Assembly (NCBI GenBank): GCA_025363455.1
Contig: JANYDW010000065.1
Location: 62,001-126,000, forward strand
DNA length: 64,000 nucleotides
Source of the DNA: Oleiharenicola sp.
GTDB taxonomy: Bacteria > Verrucomicrobiota > Verrucomicrobiia > Opitutales > Opitutaceae
Direction: 5' to 3'
The notes under the pieces were generated by a model that made no database searches, had not been told where the DNA came from, and saw only the letters and a program-made list of their open reading frames with translations. Positions within the stretch are counted from its first letter, which is position 1. Each line of letters opens with the position of its first letter. The translations under genes were made by a program, and so were the position numbers. Below, piece after piece: positions 1 to 7,930 of this stretch.

Positions 1-1
1 C

Positions 2-3000
2 ATTCCCCTGCCCGGGTTCACCCAGCCCTTCGACCAACTCGACCGCGCCCGTGAATCCCGCGACACCGTCGGACGCGAGGCCGAGCTGCGCCTGTGGCGC
101 GACCGCTTCGCCCAGCTCGACACCCTCGCGGCCGCTCCCGCCGCGCCCGCCAACGCGCAGGCGGTCCGCCTCCGCCTGGGGATGAAGAGACTCACGTGGG
201 AAATCGCCTCCGGCGGGGCCGCGAGCCCCTTTGCCCCGCTCTCCGCGAATGACCTTCGCGCCCTGCTCCAGGATGAGATTTATTGCGCGGAGGTGATGGA
301 CGAGGCCAGCAATGTCCTCCTCACCTTCCTCCGCGCCAACCACCGCCAGCGCGGCCGCACTGCGCTCACGCTGACCGACCCGGAGGATCGCGTCCTCCTC
401 GGCCGCCTGCTCACCCACCCGCTGGCCCGCACGCGCGTCGCCGGGCCCTCGGGCGAACCGGTCACAAACGAACCCGTCGCGCTCACCTGGCGGATTGAGG
501 ACCACGCCACCGACCCGCAGCGCGTGATCGTACGACTTGCCTTTCCCGACGGCACCCCGCCCCCGGCCCCGTTGCATTATCTGCCCGGCCAGCCCGCGCA
601 CTATCTCCATGGTGCCCGCCTCTATCACGGACTCGCACCGCTCGTGGACTTGCCGCAGAAAAACACCCCCGACTTCGCTGTCGAGGTGCCGCGCAAGGTC
701 CTGGCCCTCCCCGAGGCGGGCCGTTTCGCCATCCGTGCCGGCCTGACGCTACCCGGGGAATCAATGGATCGATTCCGCGCCGAAACGTTGCGCGCCCGCC
801 TGCGCGCCACCACCGTTGCCCGTCGGACCAAAGCAGATGACGAGGTGCTCGTCGTCGAACTCCACGCGATTGCCCCCGACGGCGCTCCCCGCGCCCGCCG
901 CCAACCCGAAGGCTGGAGCACCGAGGCCCCGGGACTCGACCGTCCCGGTGACGCCGCTTTCCTGCTGCACGATTTCGCCCCGCTCAACCCCGCCGGCGAG
1001 CATCTGGCGCGCCTCCCAGGCCTGACTTGGGACCCGTGGGCGCCGGGCGGCGGCCGTTACGCCGGCGAGCTCGCCGCCCCCGCCTTTCCCGAACACTTCT
1101 CCGCCTGGCTCGCCGCGATGCCGCCCGGCACCGTCGTCGAACTCGGGCCCGAGCTGGCGGCTTTTGCCGCCGCTCCCACCCGCGCCCACTTCACCCTCGA
1201 TATTGCCGAGAGTAGTGGAATCGACTGGTTCGATGTGAATGTGAAGCTCCACGTCGAGGACACCACGCTCACCGCCGCCGAGATCAAACTGCTCCGCTCA
1301 GCCAACGGCCGCTTCATCCGGCTCAAAGGCAAGGGCTGGCGCCGGTTGGAGCTGACCGTCTCGGCCGAGGACCGGGCTCGTTTCGAGCGCCTCGGTCTCG
1401 ATCCCGCCGCTCCCAGCGAGTCCGCGCGCGAGCAGCCGCGCTTCCATGCCCTCCAACTCGCCGACGAAGCCCTCGGCGATGCCCTGCCCGAAAAACTCTG
1501 GCGGCAGATCCGTGATCGGGCCGCTTCCATCCGCGCCTTTCCGGCCCCGGCCCTGCCCGCCGGACTGCGCGCCGAGCTGCGCCCTTATCAGGTGGAAGGT
1601 TTCCACTTTCTCGCGCACCTCGGGGAAAACCGTTTTGGCGGCGTACTCGCCGACGACATGGGCCTCGGCAAAACCTTGCAGACCCTCGCCTGGCTACTCT
1701 GGCTCGCTGAGCGCGGCACCGACCGGACTCAGAAGAAAAAGCTCCGCGCGCTCGTCGTCTGCCCAAAATCCGTGGTCGTCAACTGGCAGCTCGAGACCGA
1801 GCGCTTCGCCCCCGCGCTCCTGACCGGCCGCCTCGCGCCCCGCGCCGCCCAACCCGTGCCGCCCGGGGTCCATCTTGTCGTCGTCAACTACGCGCAACTC
1901 CGCCTGAATGCCGGGCTGCTCGCCGCCGAAAGCTGGGACGTCGTCGTCCTCGACGAAGGCCAGAACATCAAGAATCCCGCCAGCGCCACGGCCCAGGCCG
2001 CGCGCGCGCTCCGCAGCACCCATCGCGTCGTGCTCACCGGCACGCCCATTGAAAACCGCCTGCTCGACCTCTGGAGCCTGTTCGCCTTCGTCCAACCCGG
2101 CCTGCTCGGCGGTCAGACCTCCTTCAAGCGTCTCTACAACGACCGCGAGGAACCCGCGGCGGCCCACGCCCGCCTCGCCGCGCGCGTCCGGCACTTCCTG
2201 CTCCGCCGGACCAAGGGTCAGGTCGCCCGCGACCTCCCGCACCGCACCGAGGAGGATCTCGTCGTCGAGTTGGACGGCCCGCAGCGCACGCTTTACGACG
2301 CCGAGCTGAAACGCACCCGCCAGATGCTCCTCGGCGTGAAGTCCGCCCGCGAGTTTGACACCCAGCGTTTCAACATCCTCCAGTCGCTGCTCCGCCTCCG
2401 CCAGATCTGTTGCGACCCCCGGCTCGTCGGGGCCAAGCTGGCGGCGGAAAACAAACCCCGCCGAAAATCTGCCGCCGCCCCGGACGCGGATGAGCCCGCA
2501 CGCAAGATCCCCGCCAGCGCCAAGCTCGAAGCCCTGCTCGACACACTCGAGCCGCTGGTCGCGGAAGGCCATCGCGTGCTCGTTTTCTCCCAGTTTGTCA
2601 CGATGCTGGAGCTCATCCGGGCGGAGCTGGTCGTGCGCGAAATCAAACATCTGCTGCTCACGGGTCAGACCGAGAACCGGCAGGAACTCGTGAACCGGTT
2701 CCAGGCCAAGGATGGCCCGCCCGTGTTTCTCCTGTCGCTGAAGGCCGCCGGCTCCGGACTCAACCTCACCGCCGCCAGCTACGTCGTGCTCTACGATCCG
2801 TGGTGGAATCCAGCCGTGGAGGCGCAAGCCATCGACCGCACGCACCGCATCGGCCAGACCTCGCACGTCATCGCCTACCGCCTGCTGGCACGCGGCACCG
2901 TGGAGGAGAAAATTCGCGCCCTGCAAAAGGAGAAGGCCGCCCTCGCCGCCTCCGTGGTGCAGGAGGAATCCCTCGCCAAGGTCCTCGACCTCGAAAGCCT

Positions 3001-3019
3001 GCGGCGGATCCTGGGTTGA
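2..3019 (+). CDS. SNF2-family DEAD/DEAH-like helicase, 5'-truncated by window edge
   Basis: This is an ATP-dependent SWI2/SNF2-type DNA translocase. The frame is open to the left edge and encodes sensible protein before the first ATG (182), so the true start lies outside the window; 1005 residues are visible. The N-terminal 450 or so residues are the less conserved domain found in bacterial SNF2 proteins that often begin with a SWIM zinc finger; that finger, if present, is outside. Helicase motifs follow in order: Walker A DDMGLGKT near base 1650, motif II DEGQ near 1950 (Q where DEAH proteins have H), LTGTPIENRL near 2035, and the C-terminal lobe with VFSQF, GSGLNLT, DPWWNP and DRTHRIGQ near 2838. 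Family assignment is firm. Its cellular job (repair, transcription recycling or defence) cannot be read from this context. Confidence 0.93.
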   Translation: MPLPGFTQPFDQLDRARESRDTVGREAELRLWRDRFAQLDTLAAAPAAPANAQAVRLRLGMKRLTWEIASGGAASPFAPLSANDLRALLQDEIYCAEVMDEASNVLLTFLRANHRQRGRTALTLTDPEDRVLLGRLLTHPLARTRVAGPSGEPVTNEPVALTWRIEDHATDPQRVIVRLAFPDGTPPPAPLHYLPGQPAHYLHGARLYHGLAPLVDLPQKNTPDFAVEVPRKVLALPEAGRFAIRAGLTLPGESMDRFRAETLRARLRATTVARRTKADDEVLVVELHAIAPDGAPRARRQPEGWSTEAPGLDRPGDAAFLLHDFAPLNPAGEHLARLPGLTWDPWAPGGGRYAGELAAPAFPEHFSAWLAAMPPGTVVELGPELAAFAAAPTRAHFTLDIAESSGIDWFDVNVKLHVEDTTLTAAEIKLLRSANGRFIRLKGKGWRRLELTVSAEDRARFERLGLDPAAPSESAREQPRFHALQLADEALGDALPEKLWRQIRDRAASIRAFPAPALPAGLRAELRPYQVEGFHFLAHLGENRFGGVLADDMGLGKTLQTLAWLLWLAERGTDRTQKKKLRALVVCPKSVVVNWQLETERFAPALLTGRLAPRAAQPVPPGVHLVVVNYAQLRLNAGLLAAESWDVVVLDEGQNIKNPASATAQAARALRSTHRVVLTGTPIENRLLDLWSLFAFVQPGLLGGQTSFKRLYNDREEPAAAHARLAARVRHFLLRRTKGQVARDLPHRTEEDLVVELDGPQRTLYDAELKRTRQMLLGVKSAREFDTQRFNILQSLLRLRQICCDPRLVGAKLAAENKPRRKSAAAPDADEPARKIPASAKLEALLDTLEPLVAEGHRVLVFSQFVTMLELIRAELVVREIKHLLLTGQTENRQELVNRFQAKDGPPVFLLSLKAAGSGLNLTAASYVVLYDPWWNPAVEAQAIDRTHRIGQTSHVIAYRLLARGTVEEKIRALQKEKAALAASVVQEESLAKVLDLESLRRILG

Positions 3020-3036
3020 GACGGGCTGGGACAATC

Positions 3037-3115
3037 AAGGTGGAGCGCGCTGACCTCAACGCGCTTAGTCCGATGAATCTCAAACCAGCGCACTCGGGTC
3101 AGTGCGCTCCACCTT
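3037..3115. repeat. Inverted repeat with 18-bp arms
   Basis: Arms at 3037-3054 and 3098-3115 are reverse complements with one mismatch and carry the word GGTGGAGCGC. The element directly follows the helicase gene and is the first of three unrelated palindromes in this gap. It could act as a transcript-end structure, but there is no T-run. Confidence 0.7.
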
Positions 3116-3136
3116 CTTGCCGCGCGGGATTGCCCC

Positions 3137-3166
3137 TCGACAGGCTCGGGGCCTTGAGCTTGTCGA
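3137..3166. repeat. Short palindrome (TCGACAGGCTC type)
   Basis: Arms TCGACAGGCTC (3137-3147) and GAGCTTGTCGA (3156-3166) pair with one mismatch around a short loop. This resembles common REP-type sequences in GC-rich bacteria. Confidence 0.55.
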
Positions 3167-3193
3167 AACAGCTGATCTCGCCTGGTTCTCCGA

Positions 3194-3268
3194 CTGTAGG
3201 AGGGGCTTTAGGCCCCGATTTCGGCGGCGGGGACATCATCCCATCGGGGCGTAAAGTCCCTCCTACAG
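3194..3268. repeat. REP-like palindrome with TGTAGG ends
   Basis: A 26-base left arm (3194-3219) pairs with 3243-3268, beginning CTGTAGGAGGGG and ending CCCTCCTACAG. A close relative lies at 7758-7831, so this is a dispersed element rather than a one-off terminator. The rest of the 273-base gap between the helicase and the next gene holds nothing else recognisable. Confidence 0.75.
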
Positions 3269-3292
3269 CCTTCGCAAAGAATCTCACCCTCT

Positions 3293-3448
3293 TCAATCCG
3301 TCCCCCGCTCCAGCTTCGCCCGCAACTCGGCGATGAGTTCGTCGGCCTCGTGCGCTAGGTCGACCAGCTCCGCCACGATGGGCCCAAGGAGCTCCGGCCT
3401 GATCAGGTTCTCGCCGCGAACCACATGCTCGTCGATACGCCACGCCAT
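3293..3448 (-). CDS. Small hypothetical protein, 51 aa
   Basis: Reading from ATG 3448 gives a 51-residue acidic peptide, MAWRIDEHV to LERGTD, with a regular hydrophobic/charged pattern typical of a helical hairpin. It has no signal peptide or membrane segment. It begins 58 bases after the stop of the DUF805-SRPBCC gene and in the same direction, so it could be the last gene of that transcript. A TTG three codons upstream is an alternative start. No Shine-Dalgarno sequence is clear and I do not recognise a family. The amino-acid pattern looks like protein rather than random frame, but the evidence is modest. Confidence 0.4.
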   Translation of the reverse strand: MAWRIDEHVVRGENLIRPELLGPIVAELVDLAHEADELIAELRAKLERGTD

Positions 3449-3506
3449 GTCCTGCAAATGTGCGATTGTGGCCGTTACCGGCGAGACTGTTTTAGGCCCG
3501 CCGCAG

Positions 3507-4904
3507 CTAATTTGTCGAGTGTTCCGTTTCCTGCCGGATGTGTTCGAGCACGCGTTGGTGAATCGTGTGCACGAGGTAGTCGGACCAGCATTGCCAGTAA
3601 GGCGCCGGCCAGAAGCGCTGCGTATACCAGGTCGTCCCCTCCAGGCGGGTGCGCCCATCAGACAGCGCCACGAGCCGAAACTCACCCCGCCGGGATAGGA
3701 AGAATCCTTCAAGGTGCGGCGTGTGCAAAGCCCGGTAAGGCGACCATTCCCGCATAGGGTGCGGTTGATCGATGACGTCGAACGCCAGCCGGCTGGGCTC
3801 ATCCCAAGCTGTTATCGGCTCAACAAACGGACCGGTTGAAAATTCACAGCGCCGCACGGCCCCTACGCCGCGTCCATCGATGGTGGCGCGAACGGGATAG
3901 GCGATGCCGCTGCGAAATACCGCCTCGTTGGGCGGGGGCAGCTCCGCAAACGTGACCACATGCCGCCAAACGGCCGGGCGTGGCGCCGCGATCACGACGG
4001 CCGTAGTCACCGCCATCAGGCGTGGCTCCGGTTGGGTCCAGCGCTCGGCGCCGAATGCCAGGGGGAGCGCGATCCAGCCTGCCGCATACAGGCGTGTGGC
4101 TTGCTCCGCGGTGTTCCACCGTGCCTGCTGGAGAAAATAGCCGATCGTGGCACCCAAGAGAACAAGCGGCGCAGCCAGAGGAGCGGCCATCAGCAGGCAA
4201 ATCGCCCCCTCCAACGCGACGGCTAGAATCGCTGCGGCGCAGAATACCAGGGCCAGCATCCCGACGCCGACACAACTGGCCCAGGACCTTGGGCCGGGCG
4301 CCGCGTGGATAACGGCCGCAAGCAGGCCGAGCATGAACGGTTGCGCAACGAAAACTCCCCAGCCGTAGTTCCTGAAGAACGACGTCGCCACCCAGGTGAG
4401 CGGCACCATCAACATTGCCGTAAGCACGATCGCCACGGCCGCGCTCAGCGCCGGGCTGCGCAATACCAGTCTTTGCGCCAGCCAGCCGAGAACACCAGCC
4501 ACCGGCCTGGAATCGCGGTGCGTTTCCCGCGAAGGCAAAAGACCCAGCAGTACAAACAACACGAAGTTCACCGCTGGCACGAAAAACAACACCAACAGCC
4601 AGCGCGGCCAATCAACGTCCCGAAGCCGGCGCAACGTGAGCACAACACCAATGGCGATGAACGGCAGGGCCGTTACGAGCAGCGCGGCGGCGTATGGCGG
4701 GATGGTTTCTCCCGGTCGCCCGACGGCACTCGGCAACCAGTAAGCCAGCGCGCTCCAGTAGTTGCTTCCGCCAAGTGCCGAGACAACGATCCGGTCTACG
4801 ATCATTTTGACCGCCAAAAGCGTCACGCCGGTCAGCGCGTAGGCTCGCCGCCCGGTGATGCCACGTGGGTCCAGACGGTCTGCCAATTCCCGGAGAAGGC
4901 TCAT
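3507..4904 (-). CDS. DUF805-like membrane protein fused to SRPBCC domain
   Basis: A 465-residue protein. The first 290 or so residues hold about eight hydrophobic segments; residues 15-120 have the look of DUF805 (GRRAY near the first helix, RLRDVDWPRW in a loop, then LFVLLGLLPS). Residues from about 300 on are soluble and match the START/SRPBCC fold (VVIAAPRPAVWRHVVTF start, long C-terminal helix ending the chain). SRPBCC domains bind hydrophobic ligands in a helix-grip cavity, so the protein may sense or move a lipid-like molecule at the inner membrane; this is inference. It lies 16 bases beyond the small membrane gene (stop at 4921) in the same direction and may be the third gene of the regulator operon starting at 5889. 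Confidence 0.75.
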   Translation of the reverse strand: MSLLRELADRLDPRGITGRRAYALTGVTLLAVKMIVDRIVVSALGGSNYWSALAYWLPSAVGRPGETIPPYAAALLVTALPFIAIGVVLTLRRLRDVDWPRWLLVLFFVPAVNFVLFVLLGLLPSRETHRDSRPVAGVLGWLAQRLVLRSPALSAAVAIVLTAMLMVPLTWVATSFFRNYGWGVFVAQPFMLGLLAAVIHAAPGPRSWASCVGVGMLALVFCAAAILAVALEGAICLLMAAPLAAPLVLLGATIGYFLQQARWNTAEQATRLYAAGWIALPLAFGAERWTQPEPRLMAVTTAVVIAAPRPAVWRHVVTFAELPPPNEAVFRSGIAYPVRATIDGRGVGAVRRCEFSTGPFVEPITAWDEPSRLAFDVIDQPHPMREWSPYRALHTPHLEGFFLSRRGEFRLVALSDGRTRLEGTTWYTQRFWPAPYWQCWSDYLVHTIHQRVLEHIRQETEHSTN

Positions 4905-4920
4905 GGTAATAGGTCAGCGA

Positions 4921-5319
4921 CTAGTGCGCGGCAGGCAAAACAATGGGTGGCGTTCCCATCGCCCGCGTCTCACTCGCGAGCCCCTTGCGGCGCATTTTGT
5001 CGAAATTAAACATGTTGAAGAAATGCATCGCCCCAAGGACCAGCAGCACCACGCCGAGTTTCGTGCTAAGAAACTCGATCATCTCCTGCGTATCATGTGG
5101 CTTCTCCCCGTAACGCAGGGCGGTGGCAATGAAGCCGATGTTGATCAGGTAGAACCCGACGACGAGGAGGTGATTGACGGAGTCGGCCATGTCCTCCTTG
5201 CCGCGGAAGGCCTGCACCAGGAAAACCCTGCCGTTTTTGTGCAGGGTGCGGGCGACCCGGACCGTCATGGCCACGGCAATGGGTAGATAGATCAAGTAGG
5301 CGGTAACGGTGTGATTCAT
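4921..5319 (-). CDS. Small integral membrane protein, 132 aa
   Basis: Starts at ATG 5319, 48 bases downstream of the GbsR/MarR-type regulator. Three hydrophobic stretches are visible: residues about 5-20, 47-66 and 85-105. The loop after the first carries RVARTLHKNGRVFL and a conserved-looking FRGKEDMADSVNHLLVVGFYLINIG stretch spans the start of the second segment. The C-terminal 30 residues are basic and probably cytoplasmic. I do not know a function. Its position next to a regulator with an autoregulatory palindrome suggests that its expression is the regulated output. Confidence 0.75.
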   Translation of the reverse strand: MNHTVTAYLIYLPIAVAMTVRVARTLHKNGRVFLVQAFRGKEDMADSVNHLLVVGFYLINIGFIATALRYGEKPHDTQEMIEFLSTKLGVVLLVLGAMHFFNMFNFDKMRRKGLASETRAMGTPPIVLPAAH

Positions 5320-5367
5320 AACGCTCCTGGTGGGTTGATTGTTCCGGTGGGGAAAGTGCTGAGGGAT

Positions 5368-5889
5368 TCAGCCGACGAGGCGGAAGACCTTGTCGCCGAT
5401 CTGGAAAAGCTTGCGGGCGGCGACGGGGGACAGGGCCTGCGCCTTGTCCGCCCATGACGTTGTCAATTCCATGAAGTCGACCAGCTCCTTGAGCCGCCGG
5501 GTGGTGTGCTCGGTGTCGGCTTTCCCCGCCGCGGCGGTCGCGGTGCATTCGCGCAGCGCCGCCAGCGTGGGGTCGAGCTCGCGCTTTTTGCGTTCGCGCA
5601 GGATGATCAGGAACATCTCCCAGACATCCTTGAGGGTCTCGAAGTGTTCCCGGCGGTCGCCGAAGACGTGCACCACGCGGATCAGGCCCCAGCCCTGGAG
5701 TTCCCGCAGGCTGGTGCTGGCGTTCGAGCGGGCCACGTTCAGGGTCTCGCTGATTTCATCCGCCGGGATGGGCTTGGGCGCCAGCATCAGCAGGGCGTGG
5801 ACCTGCGCCACCGAGCGGTTGATGCCCCAGCGCCAGCCCATTTCCCCCCAGTGGAGGATGAATTTTTCCATGGTCGGTGTTAGTTTCAT
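5368..5889 (-). CDS. GbsR/MarR-type winged-helix transcriptional regulator
   Basis: A 173-residue DNA-binding protein beginning MKLTPTMEKFILHWGEMGWRW, the typical opening of GbsR-like MarR relatives. The winged helix follows (VAQVHALLMLAPKPIPADEI, then the recognition part LNVARSNASTSLRELQGWGL and the wing VFGDRREHFE). The C-terminal half is helical and likely dimerises. An in-frame ATG at 5955 would add 22 residues, but these would be encoded by the operator palindrome and promoter, so I chose 5889. No Shine-Dalgarno sequence precedes 5889 because the palindrome occupies that place; a leaderless transcript is possible. It probably heads an operon with the membrane protein at 4921-5319 and represses it. 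Confidence 0.85.
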   Translation of the reverse strand: MKLTPTMEKFILHWGEMGWRWGINRSVAQVHALLMLAPKPIPADEISETLNVARSNASTSLRELQGWGLIRVVHVFGDRREHFETLKDVWEMFLIILRERKKRELDPTLAALRECTATAAAGKADTEHTTRRLKELVDFMELTTSWADKAQALSPVAARKLFQIGDKVFRLVG

Positions 5890-5891
5890 GT

Positions 5892-5913
5892 TATTTCTGT
5901 AATTACAGAAATA
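5892..5913. promoter_or_regulatory. Perfect 22-bp palindrome, predicted operator of the adjacent regulator
   Basis: The 22 bases equal their own reverse complement; the half-site is TATTTCTGTAA. The palindrome ends two bases before the regulator start codon and is AT-rich in a GC-rich genome. A dimeric winged-helix protein is expected to bind such a site, so autoregulation is likely. It also lies about 100 bases upstream of the divergent phosphoesterase gene and could influence it. Confidence 0.75.
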
Positions 5914-6016
5914 TGAATCGTCAAGCGTCGCTTTGCGTCTTTCTTCCCCCGCCAACCTTTACCGCCAGCGCAACTTTTGGCCTTCTCCCGTCACGCGGGG
6001 CCTGCAAGCTTGCGGC

Positions 6017-7744
6017 ATGCTTGCGCCTCGTCCCTCCCTCCCTTCGCGATTTCTCCGTGTTTTGACCTTCGGCGCCCTGGCCAGCCTGGTGGTCGCCCGC
6101 GGGGCGGAGCCACAGCCTGTTACCGACAAGCCAGTCAACAACGCCGCGGGCGTGTTCCGCTTCGCCATTTTGCCCGATCGCACGGGCGGCAACCGGCCGG
6201 GCGTCTACGAGGGCGCGCTGGCCAAGCTCAAGCTGCTCCAGCCCGAATTCGTGCTGTCGACCGGCGACCTGATCGACGGCTACACGACGGACCCGAAAGC
6301 CTGGACGGCCCAGTGGGAGGAGTTCGATGGCCTCGTGAACCGGCTGGACATGCCGTTCCACTATGTGCCGGGCAACCACGACATCGGCAACCCGCTGCTC
6401 CTCGACGCCTGGAAGCAACGCCATGGCACCCCATGGTCCAGTTTCGTTTACCAAAACGTCCTCTTCCTCACCCTCCACTCCGAGGACCGGCCGTTCGGCG
6501 GACTCGGGGCCGAGCAAATCGAGTGGGTCAAACGCACCCTGGCCGAAAACGCCGGCGTGCGCTGGACGTTTGTCTTCCTCCACCGCCCGCTCTGGCGCGA
6601 GAAAAACCAAGCCGGCTTCGAGCAGGTGCGCGCGGCGTTGTCGGGCCGGAAATATACGGTCTTCGCCTCGCACTACCACAATTACCTCAAGGGCACCGTG
6701 GATGGGATGAATTACTACGTTCTCGCCACGGCCGGAGGCGCCTCGGCGTTGCGCGGCTCGGAGTTCGGCGAGTTCGACCACATCACGTGGGTGACGATGA
6801 AACCGGACGGGCCGGTGGTCGCCAATCTGGCGCTCCCGGGTATCCTGCCCGACGATGTCGTCACCGAGGAAACCCACGCCCGGATCGCGGCGTTGCGCGA
6901 CGGCAGCTGGCTGCGGATCGCGCCCATCCTGCACGATGCCCCGGACTTCACCCGCTTGGACGTACCTCTTGAGCTGGTCAATCCCACCGATCAACCGCTG
7001 CGCGTGCGGGGCTCGCTTAGCCGGATCGCCGGCGTTGATTTCCTGCCGGCCCGGATCGACCGCGTCGTCGGGCCGCAGCAAACCCTGGCCATGTCCGTCC
7101 TGCTCAAGACCGTGAGCGGCCCGGTCTCCGTCCACGCGCTGAACGAAGCCGGGGTGCAAGTGACGCTGACGGGGGCATACGACGTCGACGGAAAAACCCT
7201 CATGCTCCCCGCCACCAAACCCGTGCACGCCGACTGGACGCACGCTGTGCCGATGGCGGTTGAACCGGTCGTATTGGATGGCAACCTCGCCGAATGGCCG
7301 CCGGCCCTTTTCACGGAAGTGTCGCGACCCATGTCCATGACGGAGGAGTGGGATTGGTCAGGGCCCGCCGACGGGCGTTTCCGTTTCGCGGTGCAGCACC
7401 GGGAGGGCCGGGTTTTTGTCGCCTTCGAGACCTTCGATGACCACGTGGTCACCGCGACGGATCCCACGGAGAAGCAGGATACCCTTTATGTGAAACTGCG
7501 TACTTCCGCCGGCAACACTCAAGGGGAGGCGGTCGCCGGACGGGCGGATGCCTCGGCCTGCGTGCGGCTGACGCCCACCGGGTTGGCGGGTGAGTTTGTG
7601 TTTACCCTCCCCGCAGGTGAAAAAAATTTCCGGCTGAACCTCGGTTGGATGGATCAGGACCGGCCGGGCAACACCAAACCGTCTGTGCTTTGGTGGCGCG
7701 ACGACAAGGTCGATGCCTTCGGGGCTTTCACGCTCGCACCGTAG
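6017..7744 (+). CDS. Exported calcineurin-like metallophosphoesterase with C-terminal CBM9-like domain
   Basis: From ATG 6017 the protein has 575 residues and a signal peptide (RFLRVLTFGALASLVVARGA). An upstream ATG at 5933 would bury the signal peptide, so it was not used. Calcineurin-type motifs are PDRTGG (first motif, with Arg where the family usually has His), GDLIDG, GNHDIG, FLHRPLW and SHYHNY. The middle section is unassigned, and the last 150 or so residues, starting PVVLDGNLAEWP, look like the CBM9-like sugar-binding domain often attached to secreted hydrolases. It probably hydrolyses a phosphoester outside the cytoplasm while bound to a glycan; the substrate is unknown. The gene diverges from the regulator at 5889. 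Confidence 0.85.
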   Translation: MLAPRPSLPSRFLRVLTFGALASLVVARGAEPQPVTDKPVNNAAGVFRFAILPDRTGGNRPGVYEGALAKLKLLQPEFVLSTGDLIDGYTTDPKAWTAQWEEFDGLVNRLDMPFHYVPGNHDIGNPLLLDAWKQRHGTPWSSFVYQNVLFLTLHSEDRPFGGLGAEQIEWVKRTLAENAGVRWTFVFLHRPLWREKNQAGFEQVRAALSGRKYTVFASHYHNYLKGTVDGMNYYVLATAGGASALRGSEFGEFDHITWVTMKPDGPVVANLALPGILPDDVVTEETHARIAALRDGSWLRIAPILHDAPDFTRLDVPLELVNPTDQPLRVRGSLSRIAGVDFLPARIDRVVGPQQTLAMSVLLKTVSGPVSVHALNEAGVQVTLTGAYDVDGKTLMLPATKPVHADWTHAVPMAVEPVVLDGNLAEWPPALFTEVSRPMSMTEEWDWSGPADGRFRFAVQHREGRVFVAFETFDDHVVTATDPTEKQDTLYVKLRTSAGNTQGEAVAGRADASACVRLTPTGLAGEFVFTLPAGEKNFRLNLGWMDQDRPGNTKPSVLWWRDDKVDAFGAFTLAP

Positions 7745-7757
7745 GGCATCTTCAACT

Positions 7758-7831
7758 TTGCGGGAGGGATTTTATGCCCCAAACGGGATATCGGCGTCGT
7801 CTGGCGTCGGGGCGTAAAGCCCCCTCCCACA
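7758..7831. repeat. REP-like palindrome, same family as 3194-3268
   Basis: The left arm has GGGAGGGATTTTATGCCCC and the right arm GGGGCGTAAAGCCCCCTCCC, ending CCCACA. It occupies most of the gap between the phosphoesterase and TamB-like genes. Confidence 0.65.
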
Positions 7832-7930
7832 TTCAGCAACAGACCAACCCCTGATTGCGGCTAAGGAGGGTGGTTTTTTGTCCCGTGATTGCCGGCAACC
7901 ACCGGCTTCGGTCCCGGTCTTTACTCATGC

